64,000 nucleotides of DNA from Tupaia tana (GCA_026018925.1 JAKSZU010000013.1:77985791-78049790); one strand, 5' to 3'; shown: positions 25,804 to 37,237, numbered from the stretch's first letter. Made by a program: numbers and translations. Notes: generated by a model from the letters alone, not told the origin.

Positions 25804-26067
25804 ATTAATTACTTTATTTATTTTTGTATATACTTTCAATCATATTGTTTGGCTTACAATGAGACCATTTCGATATGTGAACATTTCTCCCCAGACCCGT
25901 TGATCGAAATATCTTCAACAGATAACACCACACCTCCCCATCCCGTCAATGCTCTACCTCTGTATCCCTTCTCCAAATGTCTTTCGTTGGGCCCCACTCC
26001 TCCACATACACCTCATCTGACATTCACACCCATCTCTTGTGTTTGTTCAACTGTTGGTCAATCAGTT
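25804..26067 (-). other. 3'UTR of the young L1
   Basis: A short (about 260 bp) region between the ORF2 stop and the poly-A tail; on the minus strand it ends with AATAAATAAAG about 15 nt before the tail. It shows no similarity to the SINE tails apart from poly-A. Confidence 0.85.
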
Positions 26068-29000
26068 TCAGACATAGAATGCAGACAAACGGTATATGTT
26101 AAGTGGGGACATACAATGTCTCTCCTTCATAGCCTGGCTTGCCTCACTCAGCAGTACATCTTCCATATTCTTCCACTTTCTGTCAAAAGCCAGGGCTCTG
26201 TTGGTTTTTATGGCTGAGTAGTATTCCATAGAGTATATGTGCCACAGTTTTTCAATCCATTCCTCCATACGGGGGCATCTGGGTTGGTTCCATGACTTAG
26301 CAATTGTGAATAGTGCCGCAATAAACATCGATGTGCAAGCACTTTTCCAATGAAGGATTCTTCTGTCTTTTGGGTAGATACCGAGGAGTGGGATCTCTGG
26401 ATCATATGGCAGATCTATCTGTAGATTTTTGAGGAATCTCCAAATTATTCTCCACAGTGGTTGGACCAATCTACATTCCCGCCAGCAGTGTAAAAGAGTT
26501 CCCCTTTCACCACACCCCCGCCAACACTTATCATTTTTTGTTTTTTTAATATTAGACAATCTGACTGGGGTTAGGTGGTACCTCATTGTTGTTTTTATCT
26601 GCATTTCCCTTACGATGAGGGAGGTTGAACATTTTTTCATATGCCTTTTGGCCATTCGTATGTCATCTTTAGAGAGTGTTTTCTTCATCTCCTTCTCCCA
26701 TCTTTTAATAGGGTTGCTCATCTTTTTTCCAAACACCTTTTTTAGTTCCTTGTGTATTCTGGTTATCAGTCCCTTATCTGATGCAACATTTACAAAAATA
26801 TTTTCCCATTCTGAGGGCTGTCGATTCACACTAACTACTGTGTCTTTGGCCATGCAGAAACTTCTTAGTCTGATGTAATCCCACTTGTCTATTTTGTGGA
26901 CGATGGACTCTGCTTTGAGGGTCTTCTTTAGGAAGTCTTTCCCTACACCAATGTCTCCCAGAGTTTCCCCAGCATTCTCCAGGAGCAGCTTTATAGTTTG
27001 AGGTCTTAGATTTAGATCCTTGATCCACCTTGACTTGATTCTTGTCAAAGGAGAGAGGTAGGGGTTCAGATTCATCTTTCTGCAAGTGGAAGTCCAGTTT
27101 CTCCAGCACCACTTGCTGAAGAGGCTTTCATTTTCCCACTGGATTGACTGGTACCCCTTGTCAAAGATCAGTTGACTGTATGTTTGGGCACTTATTTCTG
27201 GGGACTCTATTCTGTTCCATTGGTCCACATGTCTGTTTCTGTGCCAATACCATGCTGTCTTTATTACCACAGCTTTGTAATATATTTTTGGATCGGGGAT
27301 TGAGATGCCACCCACTCCATTCTTCTTGTGTAGAAGTGCTTTGGCAATACGGGGTCTTTTATGATTCCAGACAAATTTTAAGATTGTCTTTTCTAGATCT
27401 GTGAAGAATGTGTCTGGTACTTTGATTGGCATTGCATTAAATAGGTAGATTAATTTGGGTAAAATTGCCATTTTGATTATATTAACTCTTCCAATCCATG
27501 AACATGGGATGTCCTTCCATTTTTTTGTGTCATTTTCAATTTCTTTTTTTACCTTCTCGTAGTTTTCCTTGTGGAGGTCTTTAACTTCTTTGGTTAGATT
27601 TATTCCTAAATATCTTATACTTTTAGTGGCTATGGTAAACGGAATAAGTTTTTTCAGTTCTATCTCAGTCTGCCTGTTATTCGTATATAGAAATGCTATC
27701 GATTTCTGTATATTGATTTTATATCCTGCAACTTTACTGAATTCATGTATTACTTCCAGTAGTTTTTCCATGGAGACCATTGGGTCTTCTATGTATACAA
27801 TCATGTCATCTGCAAATAGAGAGAGTTTCACCTCTTCTTTTCCTATTCGAATGCCCTTTATTTTTTCCTCTTTTCTGATTGCGTTGGCGAGGACTTCCAG
27901 TACTATATTGAAAAGGAGAGGAGAAAGTGGGCATCCTTGTCTTGTTCCTGTGTTTAGTGGGAAAGCTTTCAGCTTTTCTCCGTTCAGGATGATGTTCGCT
28001 ATGGGTTTTTCATAGATGGCTTTTATTGTATTGAGAAATGGCCCTTCTATGCCGATTTTGCTAAGAGTCTTGATCATGAAGGGATGTTGTATCTTATCAA
28101 ATGCTTTTTCTGCGTCAATCGATATGACCATATGGTTTTTGTCTTTCTTCCTATTAATATGGTGTATTACATTTATGGTTTTGCGTATGTTGAACCAACC
28201 TTGCATTCCTGGAATAAAGCCTACCTGATCATGGTGTATGATCTTCTGTATAAGTTGTTGAATACGATTTGCTAGTATCTTGTTGAGAATCTTTGAGTCT
28301 ATGTTCATCAGAGATATTGGTCTATAGTTTTCCTTCCTTGTCCTGTCTTTATCTGTTTTGAGGATGAGGGTGACAGAGGCTTCATAGAATGAATTAGGGA
28401 GAGATTCACCCTTTTGGATCTTTAGAAATAATTTGAGCAGAATGGGAGTTAACTCTTCTTTGAAAGTTTTGTAGAATTCAGAGGTGAATCCATCGGGGCC
28501 AGGGCTTTTCTTTGTTGGGAGGTTACTTATTACTGATTCAATCTCCTGGCTTGTTATGGGCCTATTCAGACTTTCTATTTCTTCCTGGCTCATTCTTGGT
28601 AGATTATATTTGTCCAGGAATTTGTCCATCTCATCCAGATTATCTTGTTTCTTAGCGTATAGATGTTCAAAGTATCCTCTAATGATGTTTTGAATTTCTA
28701 CTATGTCTGTTGTTATGTTACCAGCCTCATTGCAGATTTGATTCACCTGGTTCCTTTCTCTCTTCTTCTTAATAAGTCTCGCTAGTGGGGTACCAATTTT
28801 GTTTATCCTTTCAAAGAACCAGCTTTTGCTTTCACTTACTTTCTGTATAGTACGTTTATTTTCTATTTCATTTATTTCTGCTCGGATCTTTATTATTTCC
28901 TTTCTCCTGTAATTTTTTGGATTTTTTTGCTGTTGCTTTTCCAATTCTCTAAGGCTTGATGTTAGGTGATCCATTAGCCTTTTCTCTGTCTTCCTCTTAT

Positions 29001-29925
29001 GTGCACTAATTGCTATGAACTTCCCTCTTATGACTGCTTTGGCAGTGTCCCAAAGATTATGGAAACTTGTATCTTCATTGTCATTGGCTTCCATGAATCT
29101 TTTGATTTCGGACTTTATTTCTTCGGTAATAGTGGAGTCATTCAGGAGTAGGTTATTTAGTTTCCATGTTTTTAGGTATTTTTGAGGAATTCTCTTGAAA
29201 TTAAACTCAAGTTTAATTCCATCATGGTCAGAGAAGATGCTGGAAATAGTTTCTATGCCTCTGAATCTGCAGAGGCTTGCTTTGTGTCCTATGATGTGGT
29301 CAATCTTCGAGAAAGTTCCATGTCGGGGTGAGAAAAAACTGTATCTTGTGGTTTTTGGGTGGAAAGTTCTATAGATGTCTGTTAAGTCCAATTGATTTAT
29401 GGTATCATTTAGGTCCTTGATCTCTCTACCTATTTTTTGCTTAGATGATCTGTCCAGAGGGGATAATGCGGTGTTGAGATCTCCAACAATTAGTGTGTTG
29501 CAGTCTATCTCCCCTTTCAGATCTAACAATCTTTCCTTCACATATTTGGGTGCTCCTGTGTTAGGAGCATAGATATTAATTAGCGTTATATCTTCTCGAT
29601 CTATAGAGCCTTTTACTATGATATAGTGCCCTTCTTTGTCTCTTCGGACACTTTTTGTTTTAAAGCCTATTTTGTCAGAAATTAGTATCGCAACTCCAGC
29701 TCTTTTTTGGTTCCCAACTGCATGGAAAACCTTTTTCCAACCTTTCACTTTCAGTCTATGTATGTCTTTTTCCATGAGGTGGGTTTCTTGTAGGCAACAG
29801 ATAGAGGGTTTCTGTTTTTTTATCCATTCAGCCAGTCTGTGTCTCTTGATTGAAGAATTTAACCCATTAACATTCAATGTTATTATCGATGTTATAGGGT
29901 CTGTACCGACATTTAAGTTAGCCAT
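26068..29925 (-). CDS. L1 ORF2 protein (endonuclease/reverse transcriptase), intact
   Basis: An uninterrupted 1285-codon frame, near the 1275 of human L1. The N-terminal APE-type endonuclease has Asn18 (TLNVNG), Glu47 (LQETH), YAPNTG, GDLNT and SDHDG, the residues that nick target DNA. The reverse transcriptase has [11 protein letters not shown], the [13 protein letters not shown] box and the catalytic FADD with Asp706 and Asp707. The C-terminal Cys/His knuckle has Cys1134, Cys1138, His1146/Cys1147 and Cys1151. It copies L1 RNA, and SINE RNA in trans, by target-primed reverse transcription. All motifs are present, so the protein could be active. It begins MANLNV, as L1 ORF2 usually does after a short inter-ORF gap. 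Confidence 0.95.
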   Translation of the reverse strand: MANLNVGTDPITSIITLNVNGLNSSIKRHRLAEWIKKQKPSICCLQETHLMEKDIHRLKVKGWKKVFHAVGNQKRAGVAILISDKIGFKTKSVRRDKEGHYIIVKGSIDREDITLINIYAPNTGAPKYVKERLLDLKGEIDCNTLIVGDLNTALSPLDRSSKQKIGREIKDLNDTINQLDLTDIYRTFHPKTTRYSFFSPRHGTFSKIDHIIGHKASLCRFRGIETISSIFSDHDGIKLEFNFKRIPQKYLKTWKLNNLLLNDSTITEEIKSEIKRFMEANDNEDTSFHNLWDTAKAVIRGKFIAISAHKRKTEKRLMDHLTSSLRELEKQQQKNPKNYRRKEIIKIRAEINEIENKRTIQKVSESKSWFFERINKIGTPLARLIKKKRERNQVNQICNEAGNITTDIVEIQNIIRGYFEHLYAKKQDNLDEMDKFLDKYNLPRMSQEEIESLNRPITSQEIESVISNLPTKKSPGPDGFTSEFYKTFKEELTPILLKLFLKIQKGESLPNSFYEASVTLILKTDKDRTRKENYRPISLMNIDSKILNKILANRIQQLIQKIIHHDQVGFIPGMQGWFNIRKTINVIHHINRKKDKNHMVISIDAEKAFDKIQHPFMIKTLSKIGIEGPFLNTIKAIYEKPIANIILNGEKLKAFPLNTGTRQGCPLSPLLFNIVLEVLANAIRKEEKIKGIRIGKEEVKLSLFADDMIVYIEDPMVSMEKLLEVIHEFSKVAGYKINIQKSIAFLYTNNRQTEIELKKLIPFTIATKSIRYLGINLTKEVKDLHKENYEKVKKEIENDTKKWKDIPCSWIGRVNIIKMAILPKLIYLFNAMPIKVPDTFFTDLEKTILKFVWNHKRPRIAKALLHKKNGVGGISIPDPKIYYKAVVIKTAWYWHRNRHVDQWNRIESPEISAQTYSQLIFDKGYQSIQWENESLFSKWCWRNWTSTCRKMNLNPYLSPLTRIKSRWIKDLNLRPQTIKLLLENAGETLGDIGVGKDFLKKTLKAESIVHKIDKWDYIRLRSFCMAKDTVVSVNRQPSEWENIFVNVASDKGLITRIHKELKKVFGKKMSNPIKRWEKEMKKTLSKDDIRMAKRHMKKCSTSLIVREMQIKTTMRYHLTPVRLSNIKKTKNDKCWRGCGERGTLLHCWRECRLVQPLWRIIWRFLKNLQIDLPYDPEIPLLGIYPKDRRILHWKSACTSMFIAALFTIAKSWNQPRCPRMEEWIEKLWHIYSMEYYSAIKTNRALAFDRKWKNMEDVLLSEASQAMKERHCMSPLNIYRLSAFYV

Positions 29926-29969
29926 TGTCTTAGTTGCCTGTTATTTCTTTGTTTCTGGCTGTTGCGTCT

Positions 29970-30929
29970 TTAGTTTTCCTGAAACAGTACTTTCTTCAGG
30001 ATTTCTTGAAGAGCTGGTCTGCTGTTGGCAAATTCTTTCAGGTTTTGTTTGTCTGAGAAGATTTTAATCTTTTTTTCCCAAATGAAGGATAATCTTGCAG
30101 GGTATAATAGTCTTGGCTGAAATTGTTTCTCTCTTAACACTTTCAGTATGTCTTCCCATTCTTTTCTTGCTTGCATTGTTTCTGATGAGAGGTCTGGTGT
30201 TAGTCTTATGGGATGGCCTTTGTAAGTTATTTCTCATTTCTCTCTTGCCAGTTTTAGTATCATGTCTTTTTCTGTGACGTTAGACAGCCTGGCTAAGATG
30301 TGCCTTGGGGAAGATCTTCTGGGGTTGATTCTATTTGGGGTCCTTTGTATTTCTTGGGTCCGGATGGTTCGGTGCCTCTCTAGGCTTGGGAAATTTTCTT
30401 CCAAGATGTCATGGAATAGATTTTCCATTCCGCTATTAGTTTCTTCACCTTCTGGGATGCCGATTATTCTGATGTTTGGGCGTCTAATAGAGTCTAGTAT
30501 TTCTCGTATATTATCCTCATGTTTTTTAGTTATTTTCTCGATCTTTTTGTAGTTTTTTTCTAGATCAGAGGTTTTATCTTCTACATCAGAGATTCGATCT
30601 TCAGCATGGTCTAATCGGCTTTTAATACTTTCCAGAGAGTTTTTGATTTCTTGTATTATAGACTTTATCTCTAATAGTTCCACCTGATTCTTTCTCAGAG
30701 TATCCATTTCTTCTTTCATATCCTGGAAGGACTTCCTAATTTCCTGTAGTTCGTTGTCTCTTTTTTTTTCCAATTCACAGAATTTGGTCACCATGAATGT
30801 TCGGAATTCTGTGTCTGTCATTTTGGTAATGTCCTCCATATTTACGAGACATGGAGGGGCATTTTCCTTTGTTGGAGACATATTTTCTTGTTTATTCAGA
30901 CCTGAGGCTCTTTTTCTACCTTTAGCCAT
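29970..30929 (-). pseudogene. L1 ORF1 with one premature stop
   Basis: Reads from ATG at 30929 (MAKGRKRASGLNKQENMSPT) for 231 codons to TGA at 30236-30234, then stays open in the same frame for 87 more codons to TAA at 29970, 319 residue positions in all. Visible parts: a basic start, a coiled coil (residues about 50-130, heptads with LEIKSIIQEIKNSLESIKSR), the RRM-like segment with RIIGIPEGEE, and a C-terminal domain with LREKQFQPRLLYPARLSF. The stop removes most of the C-terminal RNA-binding domain, so this copy should not make full ORF1p. Confidence 0.92.
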
Positions 30930-31992
30930 TGGAGGATTACTTCCCTTTTAAAGACTTCTTGGGAGAACTTTTGTCGCACGAGAAGGAAGAGTCTTTCCTT
31001 TTTGATGGGAATAGCTGTTTGTTGAAGTCTCTCTTCTGTTGTTTTTACCAATGTGTTTTCAGGCAGAGAACTCTACAGAAATGTCTAACAAGCAGAATCT
31101 CCTTTTTCAAAGGGGATCAGTACTAGGGAGGATCCCAAAGACACTTACCTTCCTAGGAAATTTCAGATATATGATTCTAGGCCTGTCTAGGCTGTCTGGC
31201 ACGGTAAAAAATAAGGAGGAGAGGACAATATGCAACGAAAGGAAAGACAATACTGAAAAATAAAGAAAAAGTCGCGCACCGCGCGTTAGCGCGCCGCGCG
31301 ATTTCGCCAGAGGCTTGCAGGACACGCTATTGCCTGCTGGCAGTCCAGGAAGGTCTGGGGGGAGAAGGAGGGCTAGGTGTTAAAAAGAGAATGCAGGGGG
31401 GTCAAGGGAAAAGAAAAGAGAAAAAAAAAAAAAAAAAAACCCGCCTTAAGTAGATCCTGGCTACCTACCTAGAAGGTGGAGTCTGGGGCCTGGGGGTCTG
31501 GAAGTGGGGTGGGGGTCAGAGGTGACCCTCCCTCAGTGTCCCTTGCTGGCCAGAGGCTTGCAGGACACGCTATTGCCTGCTGGCAGTCCAGGAAGGTCTA
31601 GAAGGTGGAGTCTGGGGCCTGGGGGTCTGGAAGTGGGGTGGGGGTCAGAGGTGACCCTCCCTCAGTGTCCCTTGCTGGCCAGAGGCTTGCAGGACACGCT
31701 ATTGCCTGCTGGCAGTCCAGGAAGGTCTAGAAGGTGGAGTCTGGGGCCTGGGGGTCTGGAAGTGGGGTGGGGGTCAGAGGTGACCCTCCCTCAGTGTCCC
31801 TTGCTGGCCAGAGGCTTGCAGGACACGCTATTGCCTGCTGGCAGTCCAGGAAGGTCTAGAAGGTGGAGTCTGGGGCCTGGGGGTCTGGAAGTGGGGTGGG
31901 GGTCAGAGGTGACCCTCCCTCAGTGTCCCTTGCTGGCCAGAGGCTTGCAGGACACGCTATTGCCTGCTGGCAGTCCAGGAAGGTCTGGGGGC
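30930..31992 (-). promoter_or_regulatory. 5'UTR/promoter region of the young L1
   Basis: From the L1 5' end to ORF1. It includes four tandem monomers (31470-31985), a divergent block with an A run at 31421-31438, a lone half-monomer at 31306-31357, and a very CpG-rich stretch at 31270-31307 (GCGCGCCGCGCG). CpG retention suggests a young, methylation-prone promoter. Which part drives transcription cannot be told from sequence. Confidence 0.8.
31470..31985 (-). repeat. Four tandem 129-bp monomers at L1 5' end
   Basis: Copies start at about 31470, 31599, 31728 and 31857 and appear identical by eye. Because 129 is divisible by 3, they create a 200-codon repetitive open frame on the + strand that has no coding signature. 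The position at the extreme 5' end is like rodent L1 promoter monomers. Confidence 0.95.
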
Positions 31993-32344
31993 TATTTTGC
32001 CTCTTTTTCAACTTTATATATCAGTAATACATTATCTTTTGGGGTCAGTGTTATGTTTGTAGATTTATACATGTTCTATGTGGATACAGCTCATTCATTC
32101 TTATAGCTGTAGCATTTTCCATTACTATGTCATTTTATTTATCCACTCTAGTTTGATTCTCAGATGGTTTCTGTTTAACAGCATTTACAAATATAACTGC
32201 TGTGAATATTCCTGATTATGTCTTTTGATAAATTTGTGTATTTATTTCCATTGAATATATACCTAGGATTATGGTTTGTAGATCATGTGGTATGCATATA
32301 ATCAACTGTAGTCGATAACACGAGTTTTCCAAGACGTTGGTTGT

Positions 32345-32580
32345 ACTTACAACCAATAGTATAGACATTCCTCAATTTATGATGAGGTTCATCTTGATAA
32401 ACTCTCTTGTAAGTTGAAAATATCATTAAGTTGAAAAACACATTTAATACACTCACCTATTGACAGATGGTTCCTGACTTATGATGTGCAGTGTTGGAGC
32501 TACGGAGCTACTTACAATTTTGTACCATTATAAGTAAAAGAATTGTAAATGAACCATCATAATCCAGGGACTGTCTTTTA
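32345..32580. mobile_element. Tigger-like (pogo) DNA transposon remnant
   Basis: Contains CTCAATTTATGATGAGG, TTGTAAGTTGAAAATATC and TCCTGACTTATGATG, which resemble a common non-autonomous Tigger-type repeat of mammals. Subfamily not assigned. Confidence 0.6.
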
Positions 32581-32639
32581 TATGAACATTTGAGCTTCTC
32601 CATATCCTTGTCAACATTTAGTATTGTCTTCTTAAAAAC

Positions 32640-32812
32640 TATTTTTTTACTTAATTCATTATTATTAAATTTTCTGTAGGACACATGTGCTCACCAGAGA
32701 AACACACAGAGAGAAAGGAAAAGTAAGAAAGCAAGCCACCAGGTCCAGGACTCGAACCACAGTCGGTCTTGTGGGAGTCCAGTGTTTTAACCACCACGCC
32801 ACCTTCTGGCCC
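32640..32812 (-). mobile_element. SINE type B
   Basis: GTAGGACACATGTGCTCACC to CACGCCACCTTCTGGCCCC. Confidence 0.82.
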
Positions 32813-33060
32813 CTGTGTTGTCTTTTTTATGTTAGTCCTTCCAATGGGTATATTACATTGTGGTTTAAATTTATATTTGTTTGATGACTACTGCTGTGGA
32901 GCACCTTTTCATATGTTAACTATTCAGTATATTCTTTTGTGATTGGCTGTTAAGTCTTTTATTGGTGTTTCTGTTAGGTTATCCTCCAGTTTCCTCAGTC
33001 CTTTGCCAGATAACATGTACGAGGGATTTTCAAAAAGGTCATTGAAACTGTATATAATGG

Positions 33061-33278
33061 GGACCAGCAGTTGGCATAACGGCTATGTCGCTGGACTCCC
33101 ATGTAGTCAAGCACAGTTCAAGTCTCAGACCTGGTGTCTCAAATTCACACTGGGTGCGTGATCCTGAGAGGAGAACGGAGGAGAAGGGATTATGGCATGA
33201 CCATCCCCCTGGGGGGTAATTTTTCGCTTTCTGTCTCTCTCTTTCTGGTGAGTGCACGTGCCCTATAGCGAAAACCTC

Positions 33279-33311
<33 letters not shown>

Positions 33312-33325
33312 AAGAAGAAGAAAAA
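33061..33325 (+). mobile_element. SINE type A
   Basis: GGGACCAGCAGTTGGCATAA head; lacks the GCGTGTGCATGCGTGCCC stretch; poly-A then GAA repeat. Duplication AAACTGTATATAATG / AAACTGTCTATAATG at 33046 and 33326. Confidence 0.9.
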
Positions 33326-33691
33326 GAAACTGTCTATAATGAAAAAACTGCCTGGATTTCAGAATTTATTTTTACACCAATAAAGTTATTTTTAATGTAA
33401 AAAAATATGTAGGACTATTAGAAGAAGTTGTGGGATTTTTTGGCTTACTTTGTCACATACCTCTGTTGTACTGTGTATTTTTGGCTGTTTTTCTAAATTG
33501 GTCAAACCAGGAACAAGTTATTTACAACAAGTTATTTTGGAACTCACAAAAGTTGTTTTTTTCTAATTCTTGAATATACTTTTATAAAAGAATAGATTAT
33601 ATTTTAAATTAGATAGGTACTGAGTTTTTTTATTCCAAATATTGAAGTTATAAATTAAACTAGTAAATGTTATGCTTAAGAAAATGTCTTT

Positions 33692-33962
33692 TTTTTCTTT
33701 TTTTTTTTTTGAGAGGTTTTCGCTACAGGGCGTGTGCGCTTGCCAGACAGACAGAGAGAGACATAGAGACAGAAAGCGAGAAATCACCCCCCCAGGGGGG
33801 ATGGTCATGCTGCAATCCCTTCTCCTCCATTCTCCTCTCGGGATCTTGGGCACGCACACACACATGCCCGGCGTGAGTTCTAAGCCACCAGGTCCGGGAT
33901 GTGAACCGTGGTCGACTACATGGGAGTCCAGCGACATAGCCATTACGCTAACTGCTGGTTCC
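33692..33962 (-). mobile_element. SINE type A (young)
   Basis: Duplication AAGAAAATGTCTTTT / AAGGAAATGTCTTTT at 33677 and 33963. Confidence 0.92.
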
Positions 33963-34034
33963 CAAGGAAATGTCTTTTAAACTAGTTAAAATATATGTTT
34001 TTTTTTTTTAAGTTTTAAGAAATAATTTCTTCTG

Positions 34035-34293
34035 GGGACCAGCAGTTGGCATAATGGCTATGTTGCTGGACTCCCATGTAGTCGACTGCAGTTCAAGTCC
34101 CAGACCCAGTAGCTTAAACTCACTCCAGGCATATGTGCATGCATGCCCAAGATCCCGAGAGGAGAACGGAAGAGAAAGGATTGTGGCGTGGCCTTCCCTC
34201 CTAGGGGGTGATTTCTTGCTTTCTGTCTCTCTCTCTTTCTGGCGAGCACACATACCCTATAGCAAAAAACTCTTCAAAATAAATAAATAAGTA
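34035..34293 (+). mobile_element. SINE type A
   Basis: Duplication AAGAAATAATTTCTTCTG / AACAAATAATTTGTTCTG at 34017 and 34294. Confidence 0.92.
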
Positions 34294-34304
34294 AACAAAT
34301 AATT

Positions 34305-34503
34305 TGTTCTGAGAAGAAGAGAAAGATAATGAGAGACAGGCACCTCCAACAGGGTTTTTACACATGATCCATGGCTATTCTCAGTCAGCTCAGATTGCGG
34401 GCATGTGCGCATGTGCCTAGCATACATAGGTAGGTTTTGGAATGTGAACCTAACACCTTTCCATGTGAGACCAGCTCCATTATGCTACACTACCACTTGA
34501 CCC
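34305..34503 (-). mobile_element. SINE type E, copy 2
   Basis: GCACCTCCAACAGGGTTTTT, GTGCCTAGCATACATAGG and TTATGCTACACTACCACTTG. Confidence 0.6.
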
Positions 34504-35459
34504 CTATGATTAATTTTTAAGTCAAATTTATTAAGGTTTAAGTTACAGTATCGTGCAGTTCTGTGAGTTTTGACAAATGCATATAGTTATGTACCACCAC
34601 TCTAGTTAAGATATGGAACATTCCCATCACTCTAGAAAATTCCTTTGTTGTAGACCTCTCCCATCACACCCAACTCTGTCAATTACTGGAATTATATGAT
34701 TCCTTTTGATTTCCGTAGCATAATGCATTTGAAATTCATCCATTTTGTTGTGTCAGTATTTTCCTCTTAATTGTTGAGTTATATTTTATATATGTATGTA
34801 CCGTATTTATTCATCCATTCACTAGTTGAAGGACATTTGGGTTCTTTCCACTTGAGGGCAATTAAGAGTAAAGTCACTATAAAATTCATATGTGGGGTTT
34901 TGTGTGAACAAATGTTGTTTTTCCTCTTGGTTAAATATTCAGGAGTAGTCGAGTTGCTGGATCACATTGAAAGAGTCTGTAAAGTTGGAAATGAAAGTAT
35001 GTGTATAACTTTATAAGAAACTATCAAAATGTTTTCCAAAGTGGCTGTACCTCTTTTGCATTCCTACCAGCAGTATGTGATTCCATTATATCCTTTCTAT
35101 TACATGGTATTAGACTTTTTTTGCTGTTATTAAACCATTTTAATAGATGTAGAGTGGTATTTTATTGTTTTTATTTACACTTTCATAATGACAGATGTTG
35201 AGCATCATTTCATGTGCTTTTTTGCCTTTTGTATCATTTTTCAGGTGAAGTATCTTAAAATCCTTTGTTCATCTTTTTAGGTTACTTGTTCTCTTAATGA
35301 GTTTTAAGAGTTCTTTATATATTCTGGATATGAATCCTTTATCAGATGTCTTACAAATAATTTTATCCCAATTTGTGGCTTATTTTTTCATTTTCCAAAC
35401 ATTTTAAAGAAGTTTTCCAATTTTTTTTATAAATGTGATATGTTAGCTCTTTTTCTTTT

Positions 35460-35627
35460 TTAAAGAATTATTTTATCTAACTTTATTTGTTTATTTTCAT
35501 TTGACCAGAGAAAGAGAGAGAGAAAGACACGGAAAGTCAGAAAGCAAGCCGCCAGGTCTGGGACTCAAACTGCAGTTGACCATGTGGGAGTCCAGCGCCT
35601 TTAACTACCACTCCACCTGCTGGCCCC
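35460..35627 (-). mobile_element. SINE type B in old L1
   Basis: TTCATTTGACCAGAGAAAGA to CCACCTGCTGGCCCCC. Confidence 0.86.
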
Positions 35628-35828
35628 CATTTGCGCACAAAGTTCTATTTATAATTGTTTTTCCTTTTATGGATAATGCTTTCCCTAACTTAAGGTCACA
35701 AAGATTTTCTCTTCTTCCATTTTCTTTAGGTTTTACATTTAGGATACAGTCTAGTTTGAAATGAATTTTGTACATTTTTTTTGACATATGCATAATATAC
35801 TTTTCCAGTATTATTTACTGAAAAGACT

Positions 35829-36085
35829 TGGCTGGTCCCATGGCCTAGGGGTTAAGAGAGCCAGATCCCACAGGACTGCATGGTTCTAGTCTAGGCCAAA
35901 GCAGTTTGAAAAATATTATAGGTGCCTGTGTGTGCATGCACAAAATTCTGAAAGGATGGAAAAACAGAGAAGGGATTGTGGCATGACCATCTCCCACAAG
36001 GGTGCTTTCTCACTTAACCCCTACCTCTTTCTCTCTCTCAGGCAAGTGTATGCACTGTTTGGCAAAATTAATTTAAACAAAAGAA
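35829..36085 (+). mobile_element. SINE type C
   Basis: GGCTGGTCCCATGGCCTAGG head to TGCACTGTTTGGCAAAATTA. Confidence 0.7.
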
Positions 36086-36254
36086 AGAAAAGACTAACCC
36101 TCATTGATTTGCCTTTGTACTTCTGTGTTAATAGGCTGAGTAAATATATTTCTAAGTCACTTGTATAATCTCCCCCCCAAAAAATTTGGTAGTTTTATAA
36201 TCAGAATTGCTTTTGTATTTTGAGCGTTGTTATTACTGAGCTTGCTAGTTTTGA

Positions 36255-36510
36255 ATTTTTTTTTTTTTTTGAGAGCTTTTTGCTATAGGGTGCATGCATT
36301 TGCCAGAAAGACAGAGACAGACAGAGAGATAGAAAGCGAGAAATCACTCCCCAGTGGGTATGGCCATGCTACAATCCCTTCTCCTCTGGCAATCTTGGGC
36401 ATGCATGCACATGTGCCTGGCATGAGTTTAAGCCACCGGGTCCAGGACTAGAACTGTGGTCGACTACATGAGAGTCCAGCGACATAGCCATTACGCCAAC
36501 TGCTGGTCCT
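36255..36510 (-). mobile_element. SINE type A
   Basis: Duplication GCTAGTTTTGAA at 36243 and 36511. Confidence 0.92.
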
Positions 36511-36524
36511 GCTAGTTTTGAAAA

Positions 36525-36758
36525 TTTTAAATGTTTGTTTGTTTAATTTGCCAGAGGACATGTGCACTCACTGGAGAGAGAGAGAAGGAAAACTTAGAAA
36601 GCGCCTGCTCTCCAGTAGGATGTGGTTATACTGCAATCCCTTCTCCTCCATTTTCCCACCTTTTGGGATTTTGGGCATACATGCCTGGCATGTTTTTCAA
36701 GCTATGCAGTTGGCCATGTACAGTCAAGCTCACTTAACCACCAAGCCATGGACTGGCC
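36525..36758 (-). mobile_element. SINE type C
   Basis: AATTTGCCAGAGGACATGTG to CCAAGCCATGGACTGGCCC. Confidence 0.7.
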
Positions 36759-36865
36759 CTAGAATGTTAATTTTATAGTTATAAATTTCACAGGTAAGTA
36801 TTCTTTGATCCAATACTTTAGTTACTTAGTAAACACTGAATACTTGAGGATATCATTTAAGGTGG

Positions 36866-37022
36866 GGGGTGGGCAGTAGATGGCATAGTGGTTAAGGTGC
36901 TAGACTCCCACATGACTAGCCACTGTCTGAGTCCTGGACCTTGTGGCTTGCTTTCACACTTTCTTTCTCTCTCTGGTCAAATTTTAAAATAATAATAAAT
37001 ACATAAAATTAAATAATTATTT
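36866..37022 (+). mobile_element. SINE type B
   Basis: GGGCAGTAGATGGCATAGTGG head; tail TCTGGTCAAATTTTAAAATA. Confidence 0.82.
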
Positions 37023-37202
37023 TAAGAGTTATTTATTGATTTAATTTAATTTGTTGTTATTATTATTTTTTAATTTTAACCAGACAAGAGACAGAGAGAG
37101 AAAGGGAAAGCAAGAAAGCAAGCCACCAGGTCTGGGACTCAAACTGTGGTCAGCCATGTGAGAATACAATGCCTTTAACCACCAGGCTACCTGCTAGCCC
37201 CT
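37023..37202 (-). mobile_element. SINE type B
   Basis: ATTTTAACCAGACAAGAGAC to CAGGCTACCTGCTAGCCCC; lies between two + strand B copies. Confidence 0.82.
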
Positions 37203-37237
37203 AAAATTAAATCTTAAAAAAAATAATAATAATAATT

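Larger units (their letters stand above)
25766..32008 (-). mobile_element. Full-length young LINE-1, including target-site duplications
   Basis: The element reads right to left. The 5' end is at about 31992 (starting GCCCCC on the minus strand), followed by a 1.06 kb 5'UTR, ORF1 30929-29970, a 44-bp spacer, ORF2 29925-26068, a short 3'UTR with AATAAATAAAG near 25815, and a poly-A tail (T run at about 25777-25803 on +). It is bounded by a perfect 16-bp duplication, TATTTTGCCTCTTTTT, at 25766-25781 and 31993-32008. An intact ORF2 and perfect duplication indicate recent insertion. It is antisense in the last FSD1L intron, so its antisense promoter, if any, would read with the gene. Confidence 0.95.
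32009..33015 (-). mobile_element. Older L1 fragment, right part (interrupted)
   Basis: Reverse-strand L1-type sequence continues the fragment at 25545-25765. It is interrupted by a Tigger-like piece (32345-32580) and a type B SINE (32640-32812), then continues to about 33015 (TCACTAATGGATTGGCTGTT-like region). High divergence makes the subfamily uncertain. Confidence 0.6.
34504..36254 (-). mobile_element. Old L1 fragment, interrupted by SINEs
   Basis: Reverse-strand L1 sequence typical of old mammalian families (TTCTGTGAGTTTTGACAAATG, then GGAGTAGTCGAGTTGCTGG, then TATATTCTGGATATGAATCC) spans 34504-35459, 35628-35828 and 36086-36254, split by SINEs at 35460 and 35829. Coding capacity is lost. 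Confidence 0.7.

Noticed and set aside
26429-30067. Several + strand open frames of 60-150 codons opposite L1 ORF2
   Set aside because: Antisense shadows of the intact ORF2/ORF1 frames; no known domains.
31470-31985. Regular repeats resembling a CRISPR array
   Set aside because: The units are contiguous with no variable spacers, and the setting is a mammalian L1 promoter.
31504-32106. 200-codon open frame with four 43-residue repeats on the + strand
   Set aside because: It follows from the 129-bp period (a multiple of 3) of the L1 5' monomers, which hold no stop in this frame. There is no independent coding evidence and it runs antisense to the element.
33015-33400. Possible second mariner-like MITE around the SINE at 33061
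   Set aside because: The left end (GAGGGATTTTCAAAAAGG) is suggestive, but I could not find the matching inverted end.
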